Positions 6,671-13,452 of a DNA stretch of 15,148 nucleotides are shown one piece after another. Source of the DNA: CAZUMH01 sp964621645 (GTDB lineage Bacteria; Zhuqueibacterota; QNDG01; JAGLOF01); the NCBI GenBank assembly GCA_964621645.1, contig CAZUMH010000087.1:1-15148 (forward strand), in the 5' to 3' direction. The first letter of the stretch is position 1; every line of letters starts with the position of its first letter. Below the pieces are notes generated by a model. It saw only the letters and a list, made by a program, of their open reading frames with translations, did no database searches and was not told the DNA's origin. Both the position numbers and the translations under genes were made by a program.

Positions 6671-7216
6671 TCAGACAGTCCGTTTTCCAGCCGTGTTAAT
6701 GGCTGAGCTCTTCTTGCGGTGCAGACGGTTTGATGTTCGCGCCCAGAATAACCACACCCCCGTTATAAACATAATAAACAAACACAGTCCTGCCGGCAGA
6801 AAAATTACCAGTTTGCTGATGTCCCCGGCAAAGAAGGAACCGTCGTGGATCGATTCGATCAGGTCGGAGCGGCGATACGCAGTTTGCAGGACGCCTCCGG
6901 TACCCAGATCTACCTGTACTTCCCAGCCGCTGTGGAGCCGGACCTTGACCATTCCTTTGCCCGGGCGAACATCCAGACTATTGACGTCCTCCCAGCTGGT
7001 TACATTGAGATTCTCAATCTGGGATACACTGGCAAGAATCTGTTCGATGCTTACTGCAGGCCTGGTGCCTGTCCCCCGCTGTTCCGGTGGCTGCACCCAA
7101 TCCGAGTGTTTCTTCAGCTGCAGCAGGAGGCCGCTGCCTATGATGACAAGTAACGGCAGGGCGATAAAGGCGGTAATCCAGTAGTGGATCTTTCTCATCA
7201 GGACATTGCGTTTCAT
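6671..7216 (-). CDS. PepSY-associated TM helix protein
   Basis: This 181-residue inner-membrane protein has a transmembrane helix near residues 11-33, starting with RKIHYWITAFIALPLLVI. A periplasmic PepSY-like domain follows (about 52-130, with IEQILASV and a strand pair KVRLHSGWEVQVDLGTG), then the conserved RRSDLIESIHDGSFF (115-129) and a second helix (136-158). A basic cytoplasmic tail ends it. PepSY_TM proteins often accompany TonB-dependent siderophore or metal uptake and ferric-reductase-like functions; no such neighbour is visible here, so the role is open. The start is well supported by AAGGAG four bases before the ATG. An imperfect hairpin (CGGACT 6654-6659, AGTCCG 6677-6682) spans the stop codon but lacks a T-run on this strand. 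Confidence 0.88.
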   Translation of the reverse strand: MKRNVLMRKIHYWITAFIALPLLVIIGSGLLLQLKKHSDWVQPPEQRGTGTRPAVSIEQILASVSQIENLNVTSWEDVNSLDVRPGKGMVKVRLHSGWEVQVDLGTGGVLQTAYRRSDLIESIHDGSFFAGDISKLVIFLPAGLCLFIMFITGVWLFWARTSNRLHRKKSSAINTAGKRTV

Positions 7217-7313
7217 ATCACTCCTTCATTAACAGCCGCAGTCTGGAATAACATCTATGCCCCCGTACTCCTGCGGCATCACGGTTATGGATCATGCAAC
7301 CGTCTTGTAAACG

Positions 7314-7631
7314 TCATTTCCCATAGTATTCCCGTTGAATCACCGGCATGGCGATTTTACTGCTGGGTACGTCTCCCCGGGAAACGTTAACCGACACGTT
7401 GCCGCCCAGAGCGTTGAATAGTTCTGCGACATCACTGTGGGTAAAACCGGGACAGAGCATGACAGCATCGATCTTTTCTTTCTTATACAGGTCCCGGGAA
7501 ACTTTTATCGCTTCCGCCTGATTTTTAACCACAACGGTAAAAAGTCTGTATTTACCGGTATCAATGACACTGGTATGTTTCTCATAATCCGCATCCGGTG
7601 CGTGCGCCATGAACAATGCTTTAAATGCCAT
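7314..7631 (-). CDS. DUF6506-like small protein (105 aa)
   Basis: The protein begins MAFKALFMAHAPDADYEKH and has alternating strands and helices: a strand RLFTVVV (29-35), a helix from about 38 to 52, the segment AVMLCPGFTHSDVAELF (56-72), and a closing NVSVNVSRGDV. This layout matches the small single-domain proteins annotated DUF6506, in which a conserved L-C-x-G-F-x-H motif is followed by a glycine and a final strand. The family has no established function; the conserved Cys and His in that motif (C60, H65) could be functional, which is inference. A strong ribosome binding site (AAGGAGAGG) precedes the ATG. The gene lies between the radical SAM and PepSY genes on the same strand, with gaps of about 125 and 100 bp. 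Confidence 0.75.
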   Translation of the reverse strand: MAFKALFMAHAPDADYEKHTSVIDTGKYRLFTVVVKNQAEAIKVSRDLYKKEKIDAVMLCPGFTHSDVAELFNALGGNVSVNVSRGDVPSSKIAMPVIQREYYGK

Positions 7632-7755
7632 AATTCCTCTCCTTACAGTTTTTTCCCCGCCTCAATGTGGATTATCCCGCCAGATCTGCTGATCATTTCC
7701 GTTTCCCTAATCACGAACTCAAAGCCAGGCTAAAAAGTCTCGCCCAATGATACAA

Positions 7756-8709
7756 TCATTTCTTCCAGTCAGTAATTCTTAATTTCCTTAGATAAAAGCG
7801 TTCATTTTTATATTCCGTTACGGTAATCTCTCCTTCCTTCTGCATTTCATCGATAATTGAAAAACTGCTGTGTGCCTTTTTCAAATACTCTTTTACTGCT
7901 TCCTCCCGCATCGGATGAACTGAGATGATACTTAATAGATCCTCTCTTACATTCCCTGTGCAGGCGAATTCATTTCCTTCATGCCCTGTCAAGCATTCAG
8001 ATGTCAAAGAGAATTCTTTGAAAACTTGATATGCTTGATTCATTTCCTGTTCGCCTGGCGCTTCGACCCATTTTAATGCAGGAGGCCGTGTAGGAATACT
8101 GAGATAGGATATCGCCGGATGTAATCCGGCTATAAATTCGGCAACTTGTTTCACATCCTCATTAAGGTTCTTAATCAGCATTGTCTCGGTGGCAAGGACT
8201 CCGTCATATTCTTGTGAAAACGCTTTTATTCCATCCATCATTTCATGAAATACAATGTTTTTATGGGGCCTGTTGATTTGTTTCCAAATGCTTTCATCAA
8301 CGGTATCAACTTTTACTGAAATCCAGTCAGCGTTTTTTAATTCATTCCTGACTGATGGTTCGTTAAGCAATGTAGAATTTGTGATTACAGCAACATGATA
8401 ACCTAAGGGTTTAATTACATCAATCAATTTCCCCAAATTTTTATCTAACGTCGGTTCTCCGTCAGGAACAATTGTCAGGTAATCAATGGCTTCATTATTC
8501 ATTTTAGCATATGTTATTTTCTTTTTAACTTCGGCGAACAGATCGTTTGGATCATAATACTCCTGTCTGTAAACCTTCATTCTCGAGTATACACCTAATT
8601 GACAATACACACAGGAATAACTGCATATTTTAGGTGGAATATTGTTAATCCCAACACTTTTTCCCAAACGCCGTGAAGGAACAGGGCCGAATACTCTTTT
8701 ATTCTCCAT
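7756..8709 (-). CDS. Radical SAM protein, COG0731 (wyosine-synthase-like) family
   Basis: The enzyme binds a [4Fe-4S] cluster and S-adenosylmethionine to start radical chemistry. The N-terminus FGPVPSRRLGKSVGINNIPPK (7-27) is a family signature, followed by the cluster motif C-x3-C-x2-C (Cys29, Cys33, Cys36; CSYSCVYC). A PDGEPTLD segment (82-89) corresponds to the SAM-binding GGEP motif. The middle third is a standard partial TIM barrel (VAVITNSTLL, WISVKVD). The C-terminal third (about 240-310) looks like a small winged-helix-like domain. COG0731 includes archaeal TYW1 (tRNA-Phe wybutosine), but bacterial members lack tRNAs needing that step and their substrate is unknown. The start at 8709 has AGAGG about 8 bases upstream. 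The gene is clearly AT-richer than the downstream sugar-activation gene, and a 57-codon ORF ends 27 bases before its ATG. Confidence 0.9.
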   Translation of the reverse strand: MENKRVFGPVPSRRLGKSVGINNIPPKICSYSCVYCQLGVYSRMKVYRQEYYDPNDLFAEVKKKITYAKMNNEAIDYLTIVPDGEPTLDKNLGKLIDVIKPLGYHVAVITNSTLLNEPSVRNELKNADWISVKVDTVDESIWKQINRPHKNIVFHEMMDGIKAFSQEYDGVLATETMLIKNLNEDVKQVAEFIAGLHPAISYLSIPTRPPALKWVEAPGEQEMNQAYQVFKEFSLTSECLTGHEGNEFACTGNVREDLLSIISVHPMREEAVKEYLKKAHSSFSIIDEMQKEGEITVTEYKNERFYLRKLRITDWKK

Positions 8710-8736
8710 ACTGTCTGCCTCTGTAATTATTTCCGA

Positions 8737-8910
8737 TTACTTGACAATCCGGTACTTGATAGCTGGTATTACGTAACTATATCCATACCACTCGTTGATT
8801 ACTGGATAGCGAATTGATTTCCACCAGTTTAATACGGGAGTGAAACCACGGATAATATTCTCTTGTGTAATATTCGCTTGTTGATTCTGCGATGACTGTT
8901 CCCCACCCAT
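8737..8910 (-). CDS. Small ORF (57 aa) upstream of the radical SAM gene, possibly a gene remnant
   Basis: The ATG at 8910 opens a frame ending at a TAA (8737-8739). The protein is rich in Asn, Gln, Trp and Tyr: a polar start (GGEQSSQNQQANITQEN), then an aromatic and hydrophobic end (FTPVLNWW, NEWYGYSYVIPAIKYRIVK). The frame is also open upstream to about 8955, with protein-like residues (LIFFGRFSETINLW), and no ribosome binding site is evident at the ATG. It could therefore be the 3' end of an eroded longer gene. It lies 27 bases upstream of the radical SAM start on the same strand, and could be co-transcribed. No family was recognised. Confidence 0.4.
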   Translation of the reverse strand: MGGEQSSQNQQANITQENIIRGFTPVLNWWKSIRYPVINEWYGYSYVIPAIKYRIVK

Positions 8911-8975
8911 CCAAAGATTGATTGTTTCAGAAAAGCGGCCGAAGAAGATTAACGTGTATTATCCCCTGTTTTTAT

Positions 8976-10898
8976 TTACGCGTTCCGGAAATCGATAATC
9001 GACTGCCGGTACGCTTCCGGCGTCCCGATGTCGAATCTCCTCCCCGCGGTGATCACTCCGGTGAATCCCTGCTCTCTGCGCAGTTGATCGAGGCAGGAAG
9101 TGAGCTGAAACTCGCCCCCTTCCCGGTGATTGTGGGCGATATTTTCCTCTAAGAAATCGAAGATATCGGGAGTCAGCACATACTGCCCGAAAATCGTCAG
9201 GAATGTATCTTCATCCAGACCCTCAACCTGAAGATGCTGCCTGGCGTAATCCAGTTTCGGCTTTTCCGCGAACTCGGTGATGGTCACGGTGCGCCCCTTC
9301 TCCTCCCAGAGTCCGGCCGCGCAGCCGAACTTGCCGATTTCCTCTCCCGGTGTCTTCTTGAGGCCGACAACACTGTGCCCAGCCTTCTGAAACTCATCCA
9401 GCAGCTGTCTGGCGCAGGGAAGGTCGGTATCCGAGGCGTATACATGATCCCCAAGCATGAGCAGGAACGGTTCATTCCCGACCCATTCCCGGGCGCAGAA
9501 GACCGCGTGCCCGAATCCGTCCTGCGGATCCTGGGTGATAAAGGTGATACGGTGTCCGATTTCCAGCAGATACTGCACGTAATGCTGATCTTCCCTGGAT
9601 AGTTTGTTAAAATTTTCTATCCGGGGCGGTGTGCAGAAAAATTCTTCAAAAAGCACTTTGTCAGCCTTTTGCACGATCAGGCAGATCTCTTCGATACCTG
9701 ATCGCACCGCCTCCTCCACGATGGAAAGGATTATCGGTTTCGCCCGGCCTTCCCGGTCGATAATCGGAAAAAACTCTTTTTTCATGACTTTTGATGCCGG
9801 GAACACCCGGGTTCCGAATCCGGCCGCGGGGATCACCGCCTTGCGCACCTCCTGTACTGATTGTATGGTCAGCTTCAGGCAGGGCATACCCAGATCCCGC
9901 TGAATTATCTCGATCACCTTCTGCTGATCCTCTTCGTTCCGCACCAGCAGTTGAGCCGAGCCGTCCCCCTGGGACCCCACTCCCTTGCTGCCCAGCAGCA
10001 GCGGCTGGATCGGCTCATAGCCGAGCAGTGTATGCAGTACCGGCGCGGTCAGCTGGGAAGGACAGGCCGGCTGCAGATGTTTATCGAACTCCGACTGGGC
10101 CCGCTTCATGAGCGCGCCCAGCCGTTCACCGTCACCGGCCCGCAGCGCTTCGATCGCCTCTCCCGTGATCTCCTGGTTGACAGGCCCCAGGTACTTCTGA
10201 ACATTCTTCTGGATTTCCGTTTCGGCAAAGGGGTAGCACTGATTCAGCTTGCTCAGGATCTCCTTAGTGTCCTTTCCAGCGTTCAGGTCCACGATTACAA
10301 AGTGTTGGTCCCTGGCGACCATGAGCTCCTGAACGTCGATGCGCTCTCCGTCGAAAATCATGGAGACGGGTCTGCTTCCATAGGCGCATCCCTGGTCCAT
10401 GCGGCCGCAGCGCGACGGAGTGGTGATCTCTCCCATATAGGCAAACTCCATCTCACCCCGCACCGTCATCTTCAGATCGTAAATACGGTTAAAAGCCCGG
10501 GCGATGAGCACACATATGGCGGCACTGGATGAGAGCCCCTTCTTCACCGGAAGATCCGTCAGATAATTGTCTATCTCCAGGCCGTGCACCCGATAATGAG
10601 TGAGTACCTGATAGGCCACACCCGCGGCGTAGCTGAAGAATCCTCCTGTCTCCGCCTCGGCCAACAGTGCCTCCGGTTCCATGGGCAGTTCGAAGGTGCC
10701 TTTGCGGAAGCCTTCACCTCCCGATGTATGCAGAATAAGCTTGTTGGGATGCGGGTTGACATTGGCATAAATCCCCTGATTGGTGCCGGTGATGAGAGTG
10801 CATCCCTTTTCCAGTTCGCCGTTAATGCGGCGGTACCCGCCGGCCCAGTCACTGTGCTCACCGAACAGACAGATACGTCCGGGTACAAATATCTTCAT
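8976..10898 (-). CDS. Bifunctional GHMP sugar kinase / sugar-1-phosphate nucleotidyltransferase
   Basis: The 640-residue protein joins two enzymes that would turn a free sugar into an NDP-sugar. Residues 1-345 are a GHMP kinase: GRICLFGEHSDWAG (7-20), the phosphate-binding loop PVKKGLSSSAA (117-127), a likely catalytic Asp168 in RCGRMDQG, and motif 3 at about 303-313 (GSKGVGSQGDG, an unusual version of the Gly-rich loop). Residues 352-640 are a GalU-type nucleotidyltransferase: AVIPAAGFGTR (354-364), KKEFFP (373-378), a GDH metal-binding segment (483-485), EKPK (545-548) and FDIGTPEAY (622-630). This suggests sugar + ATP to sugar-1-phosphate, then NTP to NDP-sugar; the sugar (galactose, glucuronate, fucose or other) cannot be read from sequence. 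The domain order is the reverse of Bacteroides Fkp. The ATG at 10898 has CGGGG five bases upstream, and a promoter candidate lies just above. Confidence 0.92.
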   Translation of the reverse strand: MKIFVPGRICLFGEHSDWAGGYRRINGELEKGCTLITGTNQGIYANVNPHPNKLILHTSGGEGFRKGTFELPMEPEALLAEAETGGFFSYAAGVAYQVLTHYRVHGLEIDNYLTDLPVKKGLSSSAAICVLIARAFNRIYDLKMTVRGEMEFAYMGEITTPSRCGRMDQGCAYGSRPVSMIFDGERIDVQELMVARDQHFVIVDLNAGKDTKEILSKLNQCYPFAETEIQKNVQKYLGPVNQEITGEAIEALRAGDGERLGALMKRAQSEFDKHLQPACPSQLTAPVLHTLLGYEPIQPLLLGSKGVGSQGDGSAQLLVRNEEDQQKVIEIIQRDLGMPCLKLTIQSVQEVRKAVIPAAGFGTRVFPASKVMKKEFFPIIDREGRAKPIILSIVEEAVRSGIEEICLIVQKADKVLFEEFFCTPPRIENFNKLSREDQHYVQYLLEIGHRITFITQDPQDGFGHAVFCAREWVGNEPFLLMLGDHVYASDTDLPCARQLLDEFQKAGHSVVGLKKTPGEEIGKFGCAAGLWEEKGRTVTITEFAEKPKLDYARQHLQVEGLDEDTFLTIFGQYVLTPDIFDFLEENIAHNHREGGEFQLTSCLDQLRREQGFTGVITAGRRFDIGTPEAYRQSIIDFRNA

Positions 10899-10914
10899 AC
10901 TATCCCCGAGTTAA

Positions 10915-10943
10915 ATTTTATTCACCCATCATGGTGTGGGCAA
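10915..10943 (-). promoter_or_regulatory. Sigma70-like promoter candidate for the kinase/nucleotidyltransferase gene
   Basis: On the minus strand TTGCCC (10943-10938) and TAAAAT (10920-10915) are separated by 17 bases. Transcription would begin about 10 bases before the ATG, leaving just enough leader for the CGGGG ribosome binding site. The very short leader is a reason for caution. A hairpin (GTCGG / CCGAC around GAGCGAG) lies just upstream of the -35 box. Confidence 0.35.
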
Positions 10944-11018
10944 TACCGTCGGCTCGCTCCCGACGCAGGTGCTCTTTGCTTTCGCCGCCGCTTTTAAACA
11001 TATTTCTTTTATCGGTAA

Positions 11019-11083
11019 AATACCACTGGAATTTAAAAAACCGGACCCAATAAGGCAAGTCCCGGTTTGGATGAGACAACCAT
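11019..11083 (-). repeat. Dispersed 65-nt repeat, copy 2, containing a terminator hairpin
   Basis: 75 per cent identical, without gaps, to 882-946. In this copy the arms (AAACCGGAC at 11038-11046 and GTCCCGGTTT at 11059-11068, one bulged base) form a GC-rich stem. Confidence 0.6.
11035..11068 (-). terminator. Rho-independent terminator at the end of the MutY operon
   Basis: On the minus strand, a stem of 9 pairs with one bulge (AAACCGGGAC / GTCCGGTTT, 12-nt loop) is followed by T residues overlapping the 3' arm (six T, 11040 to 11035). It lies 32 bases after the stop of the small ORF that follows the MutY-like gene, in the expected place to end that transcript. It is embedded in the 65-nt repeat. 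Confidence 0.65.
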
Positions 11084-11099
11084 TCGTTTCACTAAATTC

Positions 11100-11405
11100 T
11101 CAGTCTAATCTCAATATTTCTCTGTATTTCCTAGGAGATCCGATGAAATATAACGCGGTCAGCTGTTTGTCACAACTGTACCGCTGCGCTTGAAGCCGGA
11201 ATTGGTGTTTGAGAAAACCGCCAGTCTGATTTATCCGGATGAGACACCCGCACCAGTGAGCACCGGCTCGCTGGCTCGCTTGTTTTTTCCGATGTACCAC
11301 CGCAGCGATGACCAGCCCGGCCATGATCCACGCAGCCAGATCGTGGAGGGCCGGCATGAGAGCCAACTTCACCATGTTCAGCAGGAGGCCAAGTTTTCCT
11401 TTCAT
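11100..11405 (-). CDS. Possible small membrane protein downstream of the MutY-like gene
   Basis: The first 45 residues look genuine: a basic start, an amphipathic stretch (LLLNMVKLALMPALHDL) and a hydrophobic helix (AAWIMAGLVIAAVV) ending in HRKKQ. The following 55 residues have no clear structural pattern and may be read-through of non-coding sequence or the result of a frameshift. An AAGGAG sits at the stop codon of the upstream gene, 17 bases before this ATG, which is too far for an ideal ribosome binding site. The gap to the upstream gene is 21 bases, and a terminator follows the stop by 32 bases, so it would be the last gene of that operon. No family was recognised. Confidence 0.35.
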   Translation of the reverse strand: MKGKLGLLLNMVKLALMPALHDLAAWIMAGLVIAAVVHRKKQASQRAGAHWCGCLIRINQTGGFLKHQFRLQAQRYSCDKQLTALYFIGSPRKYREILRLD

Positions 11406-11426
11406 CCCGCTTTGACCGCTATCTCC

Positions 11427-12275
11427 TTACATCCCATACCCATCACCATTCCGATGCAGAAATCCCTCCTTCTCCATATCGGAGAGGATACGAAGCAGCC
11501 GTTCCCGCTCCGCGCCGGTTTTTTCTACCAATTTCTCCGCCGGACAAGATCCCTTTTCCAGAAGGATTTCCAGAATCCGTCCCCTGACCTGCCGGTCAGA
11601 GCCTTTGAAAGGGGACTGCTTCTTATAGGCGCTGCTGCGGGCGGTGATCTTCTTATGCTCTTTTTTCAGATAGCTGCCGTAATCCATCAGCGCGGAATAC
11701 CACGCATGGGCCTCCTCCCGGTACAAGGTCCGTTCAACCAGCGGCTCGATCTCAGCGTCGGATACCTGATCGCTGTCCGTAAAAAAGTGGTGGATGTACA
11801 CGGATCTGATGTTGGTTTCTATCAACACTTCCGGACGGTCGAAGGCAAAGACGGGGATCGACCGGCTCGTATACCTGCCGATGCCGGGCAGGGTCCGCAG
11901 TATTGCCGGATCATCCGGCACTGATCCTCCATGGTGCGACAGGATTTCCGTGGCCGCCCGCTGCAGGTAGAGGGCTCTGCGGTTGTACCCGAGCCCTTTC
12001 CAGCGGGCGATTACATCCGCTTTTTCGGCTTCCGCCAGAGCTGTCAGTGTTGGGAAGGCCTCCATGAATTTAGTGAATTTCTCCGTAACCCTGTCCGCCT
12101 GGGTCTGCTGCAGCATGCATTCGGATACCAGGATGGTATAGGGGTCCCTCGTTTCCCGCCAGGGATAGTGTTTACCCTTTTCCCGGTAGAACGTCAGCAC
12201 CAGCTGCTGAAAGGCGGTGACTTCCTTCGGTGACAGAAGATTCCGGGATTGCTGTTTTTCTATGCTGTTTTTCAT
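11427..12275 (-). CDS. MutY-like A/G-specific adenine glycosylase (HhH-GPD), no Fe-S cluster
   Basis: The protein has the HhH-GPD base-excision-repair fold that removes mispaired bases, typically adenine opposite 8-oxoguanine for MutY relatives. From the ATG at 12275 (282 aa): PWRETRDPYTILVSECMLQQTQ (38-59) carries the MutY-type catalytic Glu52. WKGLGYNRRA (92-101) follows, and the helix-hairpin-helix is LPGIGRYTSR (129-138). The segment IETNIRSV (152-159) puts Glu153 where MutY proteins have the catalytic Asp (xDGNV). The four-cysteine [4Fe-4S] motif is missing: only Cys53 and Cys244 occur in the whole protein. RSSAYKKQSPFKGSDRQVRG (213-232) matches a cluster-less clade I know from archaea and uncultured bacteria. 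About 230-282 looks like a winged helix; the C-terminal 8-oxoG-reading MutT-like domain is absent. A TTG at 12290 would add five residues but lies inside a hairpin. Confidence 0.88.
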   Translation of the reverse strand: MKNSIEKQQSRNLLSPKEVTAFQQLVLTFYREKGKHYPWRETRDPYTILVSECMLQQTQADRVTEKFTKFMEAFPTLTALAEAEKADVIARWKGLGYNRRALYLQRAATEILSHHGGSVPDDPAILRTLPGIGRYTSRSIPVFAFDRPEVLIETNIRSVYIHHFFTDSDQVSDAEIEPLVERTLYREEAHAWYSALMDYGSYLKKEHKKITARSSAYKKQSPFKGSDRQVRGRILEILLEKGSCPAEKLVEKTGAERERLLRILSDMEKEGFLHRNGDGYGM

Positions 12276-12284
12276 AGTGGACTG

Positions 12285-12325
12285 CCGCAAGGATCCGTCT
12301 ACAGGGTGAACAGGGCATCTTGCGG
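12285..12325 (-). promoter_or_regulatory. Intercistronic stem-loop just upstream of the MutY-like gene
   Basis: A perfect 7-bp inverted repeat (CCGCAAG at 12285-12291, CTTGCGG at 12319-12325) encloses a 27-nt loop. It lies two bases after the stop of the 79-aa ORF and ends nine bases before the preferred ATG of the glycosylase. It may affect translation or stabilise the downstream message. On the plus strand it is followed by TTTT only. Confidence 0.35.
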
Positions 12326-12327
12326 TT

Positions 12328-12567
12328 TTAACTTCCTCTTATTCTTTCAAGTAGTTCATACAGCTGAATGGAAAATGTATTCCGTACTATTTCGACATGC
12401 AGCGCTTCCTCGAAATCAAGAATTGCCGAGTATTTATGCTTGAACCTGTCAGGTTCCACCTGTGGCCCGTCTATCATGTCATCATTGAAATTGGTGAGGC
12501 TTCCCCGTTTTTGCGTTTGATAATGCGGATCTTTCAATAGCGGCTTCAACTGAGTGAAGGTTTCCAC
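12328..12567 (-). CDS. Hypothetical protein (79 aa)
   Basis: The GTG start at 12567 has GAGGT eight bases upstream. The predicted protein is soluble, with a polar N-terminal half (QLKPLLKDPHYQTQKRG, NDDMIDGPQVEPDRFKH) and an amphipathic helical C-terminal half (ILDFEEALHVEIVRNTFSI, LYELLERIRGS). The composition is protein-like. No family or motif was recognised, and it could also be the remains of a larger gene. Its stop is 52 bases upstream of the glycosylase ATG on the same strand, so the two could be co-transcribed. Confidence 0.4.
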   Translation of the reverse strand: METFTQLKPLLKDPHYQTQKRGSLTNFNDDMIDGPQVEPDRFKHKYSAILDFEEALHVEIVRNTFSIQLYELLERIRGS

Positions 12568-12733
12568 CTATGCCGACCTCGATAGGATGACAGACGACGT
12601 TCTGCGGATGACGGTTCTGTCTTCAGCGCCCTGCCGGTTTTTCACGGCCATTCCGGCGGATCTTAATCCATGAGTCATACCACGCGTAACTTTTCCATAT
12701 TTGAGCCAGGTACGGCCTCTGGTCGCGCAATGG

Positions 12734-13390
12734 TTACGACAAACTGGGCGGAACAAATATATTGAGAAAGGCCAGCACAGATAGATTGAGCACATCTACA
12801 AGTATATGAGCGACTATTGTCCAGCGCAGGCTGTGCGTCTTACGATACGTCGTTGCCCATACCAAACCCATGATGAAAGTGCTGATGAGTACAGCGGGAT
12901 GACGGTTGGCGATCGAATAAACACCGATCGTCAGCGGATGGTTTACAGCAAAGAAAAAACTGGAATACAGTATTCCCAGCGGGCCCGGCCAGTTTGTGGT
13001 GTTATCAAGCAATAGGCCGCGCCAGTAGCCTTCTTCCAAAAACGGATTGATCACTGCAAAGAGCAGCCAGGCCAATACGAGCCATATCGAGGGGAAGAGC
13101 TTCCAGTTCAAGATAAAAACACTTAACGGGATCATTCCGACAACGACGGCAAGCACACTCCACCCCCAGGCGCCTTGCGGGGCTTGTAACCAGCGCTTTA
13201 CTGCCTCTCTCCCCCCTCCCCACGCTATCATAAATCCAAACATTCCCCAGACGATGAAAATCATTGGTATCCAAATCCAGATGCCAAAAACGGGCCCGGC
13301 CAGATGTGCGGTTAAGTATCCCACCGCGATAATTGCAAGAGGAGACAACAGGACGAGACGCCGACGATTGTGACCAGATAATTGATGCAT
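12734..13390 (-). CDS. CPBP family intramembrane glutamic protease (CAAX/Abi-type)
   Basis: This 218-residue integral membrane protein has about six to seven hydrophobic segments. All three active-site motifs of the CPBP (Rce1-like) family are present: EExxxR as EEGYWR with Glu119, Glu120 and Arg124; FxxxH as FAVNH ending in His151; and HxxxD as HILVD with His195 and Asp199. Bacterial members are involved in bacteriocin self-immunity, peptide processing or surface-protein functions, but no bacteriocin or other substrate gene is visible here. The ATG at 13390 has AAGGTGAG about six bases upstream. A strong promoter candidate lies at 13453-13481, with a palindrome between it and the gene. The gene ends about 165 bp before the 79-aa ORF; nothing convincing was seen in that gap. 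Confidence 0.93.
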   Translation of the reverse strand: MHQLSGHNRRRLVLLSPLAIIAVGYLTAHLAGPVFGIWIWIPMIFIVWGMFGFMIAWGGGREAVKRWLQAPQGAWGWSVLAVVVGMIPLSVFILNWKLFPSIWLVLAWLLFAVINPFLEEGYWRGLLLDNTTNWPGPLGILYSSFFFAVNHPLTIGVYSIANRHPAVLISTFIMGLVWATTYRKTHSLRWTIVAHILVDVLNLSVLAFLNIFVPPSLS

Positions 13391-13428
13391 GTTCTCACCT
13401 TGTAATAATCAATTGTTATCAGTTTGAT

Positions 13429-13443
13429 GTGCGCGCGGCGCAC
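13429..13443. promoter_or_regulatory. Palindrome at the predicted transcription start of the CPBP gene
   Basis: GTGCGC-GCG-GCGCAC is a perfect 6-bp inverted repeat with a 3-base centre. It begins about ten bases downstream of the -10 box, in the position of a repressor operator or a 5'-end stabilising hairpin. There is no T-run, so it is not a terminator. Confidence 0.45.
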
Positions 13444-13452
13444 TGGTTGGGT

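Noticed and set aside
6654..6682. Hairpin at the stop codon of the PepSY gene considered as a terminator
   Set aside because: The stem is interrupted and no T-run follows on the gene's own strand.
7281..7303. Inverted repeat ACGGTT / AACCGT between the DUF6506-like and PepSY genes
   Set aside because: Only six pairs, an 11-nt loop and no T-run; within what chance would give.
9861..10532. Plus-strand open frame (223 codons) opposite the kinase/nucleotidyltransferase gene
   Set aside because: Shadow of a GC-rich gene; the opposite strand carries all catalytic motifs and this frame none.
11190..11924. Long plus-strand open frame (244 codons) opposite the MutY-like gene
   Set aside because: It is antisense to a protein with full HhH-GPD motifs, and its own translation has no recognisable domain.
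12568..12795. Minus-strand frame (75 codons) between the CPBP gene and the 79-aa ORF
   Set aside because: It begins inside the end of the CPBP gene, is rich in Arg and Ser as in chance frames, and has no domain.
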